Source of the DNA: Methanobacteriota archaeon
Lineage (GTDB): Archaea; Thermoplasmatota; Poseidoniia; Poseidoniales; Poseidoniaceae
Length of the DNA stretch: 41,171 nucleotides
NCBI GenBank assembly: GCA_002706065.1
Contig: PAJM01000024.1
Coordinates: 14,798 to 55,968, forward strand
Reading direction: 5' to 3'
This document shows, piece after piece, positions 27,858 to 36,876 of this stretch (within the stretch, counting starts at the first letter, position 1; each line of letters opens with the position of its first letter). Below the pieces are notes generated by a model that saw only the letters and a program-made list of their open reading frames with translations, was not told the origin of the DNA and ran no database searches. The position numbers and the translations under genes were made by a program.

Positions 27858-30225
27858 GTGATGATTGGAGGAGATTGTCTTCAGACCATCCAAACGGTGC
27901 CAACACAGCCCAGATTGCGCGTACTGCTAAGCGACGATAGTGAGCAAGATCAATACGTCGAAATGGGTGTTGCAGGTGTTCACACTCCTGGGCAAGGAGA
28001 ACACGCTGCAATGGATTGTTCTGATCTTTTGAGCAAACAATGAATCGAACTTTTGACGCCAGTTCAATACGAAAGCCAAGGGAGATGGAGCGTTGATATG
28101 CCAACATTGCAACAGTTTGTGAAGAAGTTTGTGTCGGTTTTCGTGAGATTCGTTGCGCTATGAGTAAGTCTCGTGGAGGTACTTCGAAGTTTTCCAAGCG
28201 ATGTATTTCATCGAGAAGAAGCCGTTGAACACGCAATTGCACTCGATAACTCGGGATTCCGTCGAGTAGATCATCGGATTCAGCAAGGAGATGCAGTGCT
28301 CGTTCCTGCAGTTGAGCAACCCATGGACAGGTTGAATGTTGTCGTAATTCCAAACCCCGAACCTTCATTCCACTCTCTCCATACGCCCAATACTTTGTCA
28401 AGGAACCTCCACTATGCACTCGGCTTGGGAGAAATGCAATGCAACGATAAGTCGCTTCGTATTCAAGAGGGATTCCCGTCACTGAATGTACATGATGAGC
28501 GAGTTCCATAGCTGAGGCATGTTGTTCTTCGAGTGGACGATTCTCACGGTCACGAATCCAAATGGAATCGACAATGGCATGCAATACCTCCCATCCACGT
28601 TCTTGAGCATGCTCAATCGTTTGCAGAAGAAGTTCACGAGCCCATGCACATATGGCTTCATGCGCTTCGATTCGACCAAAACGGGCATTGCGATAGCCGG
28701 TGTATCCAAAACAGGTTACAAGAAGCCACTTGAGCGCATTTTGCTGGCGATCTGCCGCATCCCCCTTAACCACGATTTGTTGTTTGAGGCGGCGGCGGCG
28801 TTCGATAAGTGGAGCAACAACACGGCCAAGAAATCCATGTCTTCGACCACAGGTGTGGGTCATGAGTTCGGGTACCTGAAACGCCGTTGCACACTGCTGT
28901 GGAAACGCCAAACTCGCTGATTTCCACTGTTGCTCCATCACCTGAAATCGCTTCCTTGCCTCATCAGGATGAAGGGGCAACGGTGTGTTGTTTGGGGCTG
29001 GGTCACAGCAACTACAGTTCAGAGTTTCAGGAGAAATATTTCTAGTAGCGATGATGCTTGGAAAGAGACTCGCAAAGTCAAGTTCAATCACATTCGCATA
29101 GACGCCAGGTCGACTATCAAGATAGAGACCTCCTCGGTCGGATTGCAACAAATCCCAAGCCGATTTCGTATCTTCCGGACGTGTCTTTTTCCATGGTACG
29201 AGAACACCGTCCTCCATTGCAACTCTGTATTGAATCGCGCTGATGACAGACCCAGGAGATTTCCTTGCTGCATCACTAATTCGAGTCGCTGAAACACTCG
29301 CGAGTTCATACAGACCATCCAGACCACCTTCTCGAAACATAAAGCTCGATGAAAGATCGATGTGAATACGACCTTCGAGAGGGAACTGAGGATCGCTACG
29401 AAGAACTTGTCCATACGACGAAAGAATACGAGTTTGACCAACCTGACGCAGAGGTGTTGTGTTCCGCCCAAGAGAAAGCGTCAAGTTGTTCCTTTCAAGA
29501 TAGGATAAAAGATGAGGAAATCCTTCAGTCGTACCACGAATTGAGAGAACAAGATCGGGATCAAATTTATTGAACCATTGTTCAAATTTCGTCACGTGTC
29601 CTGAATGATTGAGATCAAATATGATTTCGTTACCAAGCGCATTGCCTGAGGTGTCGCATGGAACAACACGGATTTCAGATGGCTGTCGATTCGACACCGA
29701 GCCACCACGTTGTTGGAAACCGACTTCAATTCGACAGCACCGCCAGGTTCGTCGTACGAGAGTTCCTTCAAACAGTGCGAGTTCATTGTTATGAAGACGC
29801 ACTGAAGAACCAATTGTCAATCGTTTTGAGGTGAGGTACTGCTGTTCTGGACGCACATCCACTGAATAGAGTGTGAAACGTACATGTTCACCTCGTGCAT
29901 CGATGTGTTCTGCTAACGAACGCATTGTGGCACATGACTCGAGTGTAATAGCGAGCAAATGCTCCGTATCGTGCGAACCAAGTTCAGTTCGCTTCATTTC
30001 AAAGGTATAGTCTTGAAGACCGTAGCGGAGACGGAGTTCGGGTTGCCAGAGCCAATCGACCAGATTCCGAAGGTGCTCTCGACGACCAGCTACATGAATG
30101 ACAGGATGCCATGGTTCGCGGAATGATGAGACATGACCTTGTTCTGTAACAATCCAAACCAACATCTCCAATTGTGCTGAACAAAGGTGTACATCCAGAA
30201 TCCATCCAACGTCCTCATCCTTCAT
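27832..30225 (-). CDS. Divergent family B DNA polymerase (PolB2-like)
   Basis: Motif A ELDFASLFPSIIATRNISPETLN, motif B-like QNALKWLLVTCFGYTGYRNARFGRIEAHE, motif C-like VLHAIVDSIWIRD (canonical YGDTDS altered). Start set at MKDEDVGWILDVHL; the 5' extension in the ORF track overlaps the upstream small gene. Confidence 0.8.
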   Translation of the reverse strand: MKDEDVGWILDVHLCSAQLEMLVWIVTEQGHVSSFREPWHPVIHVAGRREHLRNLVDWLWQPELRLRYGLQDYTFEMKRTELGSHDTEHLLAITLESCATMRSLAEHIDARGEHVRFTLYSVDVRPEQQYLTSKRLTIGSSVRLHNNELALFEGTLVRRTWRCCRIEVGFQQRGGSVSNRQPSEIRVVPCDTSGNALGNEIIFDLNHSGHVTKFEQWFNKFDPDLVLSIRGTTEGFPHLLSYLERNNLTLSLGRNTTPLRQVGQTRILSSYGQVLRSDPQFPLEGRIHIDLSSSFMFREGGLDGLYELASVSATRISDAARKSPGSVISAIQYRVAMEDGVLVPWKKTRPEDTKSAWDLLQSDRGGLYLDSRPGVYANVIELDFASLFPSIIATRNISPETLNCSCCDPAPNNTPLPLHPDEARKRFQVMEQQWKSASLAFPQQCATAFQVPELMTHTCGRRHGFLGRVVAPLIERRRRLKQQIVVKGDAADRQQNALKWLLVTCFGYTGYRNARFGRIEAHEAICAWARELLLQTIEHAQERGWEVLHAIVDSIWIRDRENRPLEEQHASAMELAHHVHSVTGIPLEYEATYRCIAFLPSRVHSGGSLTKYWAYGESGMKVRGLELRQHSTCPWVAQLQERALHLLAESDDLLDGIPSYRVQLRVQRLLLDEIHRLENFEVPPRDLLIAQRISRKPTQTSSQTVAMLAYQRSISLGFRIELASKVRFIVCSKDQNNPLQRVLLAQECEHLQHPFRRIDLAHYRRLAVRAIWAVLAPFGWSEDNLLQSSLTRLEQWM

Positions 30226-30508
30226 CGTCTCCACCCAGTGATCGGACATGCTGCTGAAGCTGAGCCAATTGTTGTTCAAGAACGTGAATGCGTTCATGAG
30301 CTCCAAGGAGCATCGAGAGAAGCATCGGTTTCCATGCATCGTGAGCGGGGAGCATGCCTCCTGCGGCACGCCGCATTCGCACATCATGAAGCATCGTGTC
30401 AAAACGACAACGATCTTCGGCTGAAAGTGCTCGTCGATACGGTACAAGAACTTCGATTTCTTGTTCGACACGTCCCCGCCATGTTGGTACTGTTCGGCCC
30501 ATAACCAT
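30215..30508 (-). CDS. Small helical/coiled-coil hypothetical protein, overlapping the polB2-like start
   Basis: MVMGRTVPTWRGRVEQEIEVLVPYRRALSAEDRCRFDTMLHDVRMRRAAGGMLPAHDAWKPMLLSMLLGAHERIHVLEQQLAQLQQHVRSLGGDDEG. Amphipathic helical composition. The stop overlaps the polB2-like ATG by 11 bp. Confidence 0.6.
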   Translation of the reverse strand: MVMGRTVPTWRGRVEQEIEVLVPYRRALSAEDRCRFDTMLHDVRMRRAAGGMLPAHDAWKPMLLSMLLGAHERIHVLEQQLAQLQQHVRSLGGDDEG

Positions 30509-30566
30509 AGCCACAACTACCCATAGGGAAGATTTCTGAGAACCCCTTTTGAAAAGTGAAAATGGT

Positions 30567-31553
30567 TCACACAAGGTCGCTTCGATTCACGGTAGTTTCA
30601 GCCATGTGACCGTCAAGGGTTGCGAGCACTGCATCAACAATATCTAATCCAACGCGACGTTGTGCTTCAATGGTTGCTGCCCCGATGTGGGGCGTACCGT
30701 GGAAATTCCGGTGTTGAAGAAGCGGTGAGGTTGCGTCAACGGGTTCGCGTTCAAAAACATCGAGAGCAAGGGATGTGAGTTGCCCAGATTCCAACGCTGC
30801 ATAGGCCGCATCTTCATCGACGATACCACCGCGTGCACAGTTGACGATGTGATTGCCACATTTGAGATTAAATGGGTCGACACCAGGCATCATATCAATT
30901 CGCTTTGTGTTAATGAGATGGTGCGTTTCTTCGGTCAAATTACAGTGAATGGAGATGTGTGTGCATGTCTTGAAGAGATTGTCAACGTTCTTGTGCATGG
31001 TCACCCCTGTTTTTTTGGCCACGGATAGAGGTAGGTAAGGATCGTACGAGTGGACATCCATGCCAAAAGCCTGTGCGACCCGTGCAACACCCTGGGCGAT
31101 GCGTCCAAAACCGATTAATCCCAATCGCTTACCAAAGAGTTCGGTGCCTTTGAGTTCTTTTTTGGCCCACTCACCAGAACGCAATGATCGATCTGCTCTC
31201 GGGATAAATCGAAGCGAGCCAAGCAAATGACCAACGGTGAGTTCAACAACACTTTGCGTGCTTGCTCGTGGAGCGTTCACTACAGGCAATCCTAATTCTG
31301 ATGCTGCCGAGATGTCAATGTTGTCCACACCAACGCCTGCGCGGGCAACGACTTTCAATCGCGGTTGGCTTTTTTCCAACATTTCTTTGCTGATTTTTGT
31401 TGCACTACGAACGATAATTGCATCAAAATCTGCGAGTGCACCTGAGATAAGAGCATCATGTTCGATGAACTCTTCAACGACTTCACAACCAGCCTGCTCG
31501 AGCTTCTTGACCGCCTCATTCGACATGCCGTCCGTGACCGCAACCCTTCGCAT
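30567..31553 (-). CDS. serA: D-3-phosphoglycerate dehydrogenase (short form, no ACT domain)
   Basis: VVARAGVGVDNIDISAASELGLPVVNAPRASTQSVVELTVGHLL, KRLGLIGFGRIAQGVARVAQAFGMDVHSYDPY, NHIVNCARGGIVDEDAAYAAL, ALDVFEREP, HIGAATIEAQ. Confidence 0.9.
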   Translation of the reverse strand: MRRVAVTDGMSNEAVKKLEQAGCEVVEEFIEHDALISGALADFDAIIVRSATKISKEMLEKSQPRLKVVARAGVGVDNIDISAASELGLPVVNAPRASTQSVVELTVGHLLGSLRFIPRADRSLRSGEWAKKELKGTELFGKRLGLIGFGRIAQGVARVAQAFGMDVHSYDPYLPLSVAKKTGVTMHKNVDNLFKTCTHISIHCNLTEETHHLINTKRIDMMPGVDPFNLKCGNHIVNCARGGIVDEDAAYAALESGQLTSLALDVFEREPVDATSPLLQHRNFHGTPHIGAATIEAQRRVGLDIVDAVLATLDGHMAETTVNRSDLV

Positions 31554-31653
31554 GTTCCAAGGTATCCAAGCAGGTGTTAGAACATTGGGTTTGAATTCAA
31601 TATCTCACAATGGATTGATAGGAAGGGTAAATCTCGGAGAAGACGGTGAGCCC

Positions 31654-32799
31654 ATGGCAACTGAAGTCGACATTCAGTCCCTTATCTGGGCAATGGGCAT
31701 ACTTGCTGTACCTGTTTTAACCGCAATCCCGTTGCGGTTTATTTGGCAGTATTGGATTGGTGGAAGCCATGAAGAATCGGAGTACAGGACGACTGTGCGT
31801 CAGATCATAGACTCAGGTCGGCAACTGGAAAGTTACAGAAATTCTCTCAACGATGTTGCACGTAGTCTTCGTCTCACTCCATCCCGGCAACGGCTTATTG
31901 AGGCAGACATCTTGAATCCGCTTTCAATCTCCCATTTTCTCATTCTTCCTTCTCTGATCATCTTCCCGCTGGCGTTCATCGTGGCATTACCTGTCATGCT
32001 TGTGGGCTTACCTGTGATTCTTCTCGTAGAATTCCTTCTCGTTCGGCAACGCATCCTGATCCGAATCATGAGTTTCATCGAGCGAAGCATGCATTGGCAG
32101 ATCATTCACATACCTCAGGCGCATCGAGGAAATCCTGCACAGGAACGGAACTACACGGAATTCTCTCAGCACATCGAACATTTTCACAAAGTACCTCGAG
32201 GAGTATTTTTGGGGCTCTTTGCCTACCTCATCGTCCATTGGATTTTCAAGTTAGAAAACTTTGGAACCGAAATGATTCTCTCATCATTGCTCTACATTGC
32301 ACTGTTGGCATTGGTTGGTGTCTTGTCAACAGCGTTTGAAACCGATCTCGTTTTTGTCGATCCAGCGAAGGGTCGGTTAATCCCCATCGACCAATGGGTC
32401 GAATCATTGCTCAAACCCTTGGTTGGTGTCGGATTGATTTTCCTACTGGGCAGAGATTTGTTGGAAGAGGCGCGAGGAGGGAATGCTGCCTTGTTTGCGA
32501 CGACATTCTTAGCGATTCTCTACGGTGCGGCAATTGTTGGAATCGCCTATCAGTGGGGTTACTCATCATGGAGGGGCCGGAAAGTTCAGCGTTCGTTTGA
32601 ACAACAAGTCATTGAAACCCTTGATCCACTCTCTTATGACCTGACTCGAAGCAAGGGTCGAATCGAATTTATCGTCCGTAAGCCAATGGCTGAGCGTTTG
32701 CAGGAGATTGAACAAATTCATACAGGCCAGTTGACGTTTGAGGACCTTGATTCAATGCCAAGCAGTACGCCCAAAGAAGCACCGCAAAATCCGCTCTAA
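31654..32799 (+). CDS. Hypothetical integral membrane protein
   Basis: Multiple TM helices (LIWAMGILAVPVLTAIPLRFIW; LPSLIIFPLAFIVALPVMLVGLPVILLVEFLLV; ILSSLLYIALLALVGVL; LFATTFLAILYGAAIVGIAY). The start is trimmed to ATG 31654 because the longer ORF is antisense to serA. Confidence 0.75.
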   Translation: MATEVDIQSLIWAMGILAVPVLTAIPLRFIWQYWIGGSHEESEYRTTVRQIIDSGRQLESYRNSLNDVARSLRLTPSRQRLIEADILNPLSISHFLILPSLIIFPLAFIVALPVMLVGLPVILLVEFLLVRQRILIRIMSFIERSMHWQIIHIPQAHRGNPAQERNYTEFSQHIEHFHKVPRGVFLGLFAYLIVHWIFKLENFGTEMILSSLLYIALLALVGVLSTAFETDLVFVDPAKGRLIPIDQWVESLLKPLVGVGLIFLLGRDLLEEARGGNAALFATTFLAILYGAAIVGIAYQWGYSSWRGRKVQRSFEQQVIETLDPLSYDLTRSKGRIEFIVRKPMAERLQEIEQIHTGQLTFEDLDSMPSSTPKEAPQNPL

Positions 32800-35336
32800 T
32801 CTTCAATAAGTTCAGCCTCTATCGATGATTCAACCAGCAATTTTGGTTCATCAAGACGCCGTGACCGTACCAAGTAACCGATACCAACCGCAGTGAAAAC
32901 CACGAACAAGAAGAAGAAACTCGAGGCTCCAAGGTAATCAGAGAAGAGATTTCCAAGAGCCGAAAAGAATCCATCTTCGTCATCCGTTGGTTCCGTAACC
33001 TTTGGTTCAATGAGAGAAGCGACTGCTTGTTGGTCATACACTGGACGTGTGAAGGTCAGCATGCCATCGTAATCCGAATCGTAATCGTTCGACGGTTCAG
33101 CAGGATCCAAATCGGAATAGAAATCTGGTCGCTGCTCAATCGAGATGTCAACTGGTGAACTCAAATCCAGTGTGAGCGTGACATCGACGGTGTATGGAAT
33201 TCGTGATTCAAAGAATTCAGGGTCATTAAGGATTCCAAGGAAGGTAACTGCCTGTCCGACGACATCAAAGTGCGCCCAAGTGTTCCAATGTGAAGATTCA
33301 ACATCCAAGTCACAAATCCAAGCGTCTGAAACCCGACTGCACGCTCCTTGAGCGTCATTGCTTCCGTCCTCTCCCAAATCAATTTCAAGTTGCAAGGCTC
33401 CACCTTGTGCTGTATCGAGATCAAATTCAGTCGGAACAAAACGTGCTTCAAGTTGCGTTGTTCCGTTTGGAATCCAAACATAATGGGAGTCTTCTGTGTA
33501 ATACACGGCACCTGTAGCACCGTTGTTGAAATGGTTCCAGTCGCCTTTCCAACTGTGACTAACACGGTCTGTATTGACTGGAATTGATGTTTCAACCATC
33601 ATCGATTCGTAAATTTCGAAGGCATCCCATACGGTGTATTCTGGATGATCAACGAAACCGTCCCCGTCTTGATCCCGCATCAATTGGAGTGTACGAGCCA
33701 AAGCCACGGCAGCATCGACATCCGTCAAACCGTGACCAATTCTCCAATCATGGCATTGACCTGTTGCAGAGCGATAGCATTCAGCAGGTATGTCATTGCA
33801 TGCGTCATCAGCGTTCCCATCCTCACAAGAATTGGCCATTCCTTCGTATCTGGCAGTCAGCTCGAGAATCAACTCAAGTTCGTGAACTCGGGAATAATTT
33901 CCTGTGTCCCAATCTTCAAACTGTCCGTATGCTGCAGTACCATCACCACCAACAAGACTGTCGCCTTCGTCGTGATCTTCTCGATGATAATCTGCAACGC
34001 CCAAGGATGGAGCAATGTCAAGAATAACACCTGCCATGCCTCCGACGTGTGGAGTGGCCATGGACGTTCCGGAGATGGCCATGTAGTAGAGGTCTCCTTG
34101 TGTACGGGTGCTTGCGTCAATTGCAGTTCCACGGGGTGCTGTTGCCCAGATATCACGACCGGGGGCACCCACATCAGGCCACGTGTGTTGTTGGTTCATA
34201 CAACCACGAGATGAAAATGAAGTGACCTGTGTCCCGTCATGCGTCAACGCAGCAACAGAAATTGCGGAAGGCGTATTGGCATACACATTGGTTCGTAGAT
34301 CCCCACTGCATTCGCCTCCACCACCGGAACCTCCCGAGTTCGAGGCAGCAAAAATAACAGCAACACCATTGTCAAATGTTAGTTTGTCCGTGATCGTAGC
34401 AATTGCTCCATTGGGGTCGTAATCACCATCAGTACCCCACGAGTTGGAAACAACCCGAATGTGATACGTGTTTTGTGTTGGTATTGAATGTTCATAGGTC
34501 CATTCAAGTCCTTGTTCTGCAGCAAAAATAGAGGCTCCGTCCCCGGTACCTAGCGCCACCATTTGACCGCCTTTGGCAACACCAGCACGGCGGCCTGCAG
34601 AAGCATCACCATTTCCTGCGATGGTTCCCCCAACGTGGGTTCCGTGACCTGATGAGGTATCTGAGTTTCGTGTTTCAACCCATACTCCGTTCCATTTTGC
34701 GGAGTAGATAACTTTCTCACCAGTCCATGGTTCAAGATAGTCAAAATCAGGATGGCCTGAATCGACTCCGGTGTCCAGATCGACGACCGCAGTTCCATCT
34801 CCATCCCATTCTGTGAATGCATTATCCAAATCAAATTGGACATTTCCATCAGCATCGATGATGGCTCGGTGCCACGCATCTGTGGCGCGCACGACGTGGG
34901 TTGTTTCATGCATCAGAACCGAAGGATCTGTTGGATCACCACCCCACTCAGGAGGGAGATAGAAGAAATCCAGCTCACGATTCAACTCGAGATACTTGAC
35001 TCGATTCCAGGTTGAAAGTTCTCGGATGACATCGGGGGTCGCTTCAAGAAGTCCTCCGTTGATCAACTTTGCATCGTTCAAATGGACTGCACCCAATTGG
35101 TTGATGCGATTCAGGTCCTCGGTAGATACCTGTGATTGAAGTTGAAAAATGACTTCAAAGGATTCATCACTATCGGTAACTGAATGTAACGCTAATTCCA
35201 AGGCTTGATCCATCTTATCGACATCACCGTACGGGTTTGTTCCCTGAACGAGGGGTGATGTAAGAGAGAGTAAAAATACCAATTGAAGGAAAAAAACCAA
35301 ATGGATTTTCTTACACTGTATTTTGGCCATAAACAT
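32796..35336 (-). CDS. Subtilisin-like serine protease (S8), secreted with C-terminal membrane anchor
   Basis: Catalytic motifs VVDLDTGVDSGHPDF (Asp), GHGTHVGGTIAG (His), ISGTSMATPHVGGMAG (Ser). Signal peptide LVFFLQLVFLLSLTSPLVQG; C-terminal TM SSFFFLFVVFTAVGIGYLVRSRR. Confidence 0.9.
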   Translation of the reverse strand: MFMAKIQCKKIHLVFFLQLVFLLSLTSPLVQGTNPYGDVDKMDQALELALHSVTDSDESFEVIFQLQSQVSTEDLNRINQLGAVHLNDAKLINGGLLEATPDVIRELSTWNRVKYLELNRELDFFYLPPEWGGDPTDPSVLMHETTHVVRATDAWHRAIIDADGNVQFDLDNAFTEWDGDGTAVVDLDTGVDSGHPDFDYLEPWTGEKVIYSAKWNGVWVETRNSDTSSGHGTHVGGTIAGNGDASAGRRAGVAKGGQMVALGTGDGASIFAAEQGLEWTYEHSIPTQNTYHIRVVSNSWGTDGDYDPNGAIATITDKLTFDNGVAVIFAASNSGGSGGGGECSGDLRTNVYANTPSAISVAALTHDGTQVTSFSSRGCMNQQHTWPDVGAPGRDIWATAPRGTAIDASTRTQGDLYYMAISGTSMATPHVGGMAGVILDIAPSLGVADYHREDHDEGDSLVGGDGTAAYGQFEDWDTGNYSRVHELELILELTARYEGMANSCEDGNADDACNDIPAECYRSATGQCHDWRIGHGLTDVDAAVALARTLQLMRDQDGDGFVDHPEYTVWDAFEIYESMMVETSIPVNTDRVSHSWKGDWNHFNNGATGAVYYTEDSHYVWIPNGTTQLEARFVPTEFDLDTAQGGALQLEIDLGEDGSNDAQGACSRVSDAWICDLDVESSHWNTWAHFDVVGQAVTFLGILNDPEFFESRIPYTVDVTLTLDLSSPVDISIEQRPDFYSDLDPAEPSNDYDSDYDGMLTFTRPVYDQQAVASLIEPKVTEPTDDEDGFFSALGNLFSDYLGASSFFFLFVVFTAVGIGYLVRSRRLDEPKLLVESSIEAELIED

Positions 35337-35368
35337 ACCACGAGAGTGCACTTCAAATGTGTTTGCAC

Positions 35369-36076
35369 TCACTGTGGAAGCCAAGGAATATCTTCAGGGA
35401 TTTCTGCAAAGAGATTCGCGGGGAGTGCGGTTTTGATTTTTGAAACCGAGCCCAATTGTTCAGCAGTCTTGTTTTGCCACTGAGCGAATTCATCGTAGGA
35501 CGTCATCTTCAAGATCGGGTTGTTGGCACGGTTCCAACCCAGCGTCTGCAACACTGTACCCGGCGGCTCATGGCCACTGCAGACGAGAACATCATCCGAT
35601 AATCCCGAAAGCGACTGAATTGAATTCCAGTGTTCGAGGAGACGGCCACTTGGCAAATCATCTCGACCGACACCTGCGGTACCGTTGAACAAGAAATCGC
35701 CAGTGAAGATATGGCCATCAATCTCGATAATGACCGAATCACCAGTGTGTCCCGGGACGTGATGGAATCTGTAAGTAACTCCGGCGATTGTAAGTGTAGT
35801 CGACTCGTCTATGTAGTCCGTAACACCGAGAGAGGCTGTATCCTTCCACATGTAAAAGGGAATGTCATACTGACTTGACAGTGAGAAACAGGCGGTGATG
35901 TGATCTGCATGAGTGTGGGTCGCCATCGTTGCAACCAGTTCAAGACGACGCTCGGTAAGAATGGATTCATAATGGCTGATGTAATCGTATACCGGATCGA
36001 TAAGAACAGCTTTGTCATCGTTTGAGACAAGATACGTACAGGCCCAACCCTCTGGTCGAATGTCTTCAACTTGCAT
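35369..36076 (-). CDS. MBL-fold hydrolase (ETHE1/persulfide dioxygenase-like or glyoxalase II-like)
   Basis: ATHTHADHITA (HxHxDH), FHHVPGHTGDSVIIEIDGHIFTGDFLFNGTAGVGRDD, LVCSGHEPPG. Confidence 0.85.
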   Translation of the reverse strand: MQVEDIRPEGWACTYLVSNDDKAVLIDPVYDYISHYESILTERRLELVATMATHTHADHITACFSLSSQYDIPFYMWKDTASLGVTDYIDESTTLTIAGVTYRFHHVPGHTGDSVIIEIDGHIFTGDFLFNGTAGVGRDDLPSGRLLEHWNSIQSLSGLSDDVLVCSGHEPPGTVLQTLGWNRANNPILKMTSYDEFAQWQNKTAEQLGSVSKIKTALPANLFAEIPEDIPWLPQ

Positions 36077-36156
36077 GATTCGGCGAGAAGGAGGTCCTAC
36101 TAAAATTCATTCCAGCCAAGACGAGGCTTCATGAGGGACCACTTTGACCATTCAAC

Positions 36157-36876
36157 ATGCACCCGACAACCGTGGTCTATCTTGAGCATGATGGGAAACT
36201 TTTGTTGGTCGATGAAAACGGTTCGGGACCACAAGACTGTGTCATGGGACGACTCAGCAACGGTGTGATACGCTTTCCAACGGTGGAAGAAGTTGAACGA
36301 ATGGGCATACCGTGGGAAGAAGAGCGACAAACGGATGTCAGGTTTGGTGATTCTATCTTCACTGTCGTCCATGGCAATCCGTTGATTGACTGGCCCGAAC
36401 ATTGGACATGGAAAGACAAGGTGATTTCGGACAACGCAGTTCATCCAATCGTTCGTGAAGCTGTCTACAGATCGGTACACAGACTTGTGTCAAAAGTAAT
36501 AATCCGAAACGACAAACAACACATTCTGATGGCAAAAGTTGAGCGTGGATTTTTCAAAGGTTATTGGGGTCTTCCCGGAGGTTACATGAATCATAGTGAA
36601 GAACCAGCTGAAGGTTGTGTACGGGAGACTGAAGAAGAATTAGGCATAACCGTCGAACTTGAGCATCGCCAGCCTGTCATTACCCAACGAAGCTTCCACA
36701 GAGATGGAGTTTCATTCATGAGTTTCACTTACTGTGGCCGTTGGAACGGTGCGATTGACGAATTAAAATTGAAAAAAGGAGAGATTGCAGAAGCAAAATG
36801 GTTTACCCTCGAAGAAGCCATTGAGAATGCAGCCTCGGAATTTGATCGAATCGCGTTGGAATCGCTTCAAGATTGA
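36157..36876 (+). CDS. Nudix hydrolase with N-terminal extension
   Basis: Nudix box GYMNHSEEPAEGCVRETEEELGI (GX5EX7REUXEEXGU). About 110 aa precede the domain. Confidence 0.85.
   Translation: MHPTTVVYLEHDGKLLLVDENGSGPQDCVMGRLSNGVIRFPTVEEVERMGIPWEEERQTDVRFGDSIFTVVHGNPLIDWPEHWTWKDKVISDNAVHPIVREAVYRSVHRLVSKVIIRNDKQHILMAKVERGFFKGYWGLPGGYMNHSEEPAEGCVRETEEELGITVELEHRQPVITQRSFHRDGVSFMSFTYCGRWNGAIDELKLKKGEIAEAKWFTLEEAIENAASEFDRIALESLQD

Noticed and set aside
28519-28920. 133-aa plus-strand ORF
   Set aside because: Antisense to the polB2-like gene across its conserved motifs B and C; no independent support.
30187-30504. 105-aa plus-strand ORF
   Set aside because: Antisense to the small helical gene; the minus-strand product has better protein-like composition and start/stop overlap with polB2-like.
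30556-30570. GTGAA-aatgg-TTCAC dyad upstream of the small gene/polB operon as operator
   Set aside because: Only 5-bp arms and it lies at the serA 3' end; too weak without conservation evidence, and unrelated to the AAACACTGT pair.
31237-31653. 5' extension of the plus-strand membrane protein ORF
   Set aside because: Antisense to serA coding sequence; the hydrophobic membrane protein clearly starts near MATEVDIQ at 31654.
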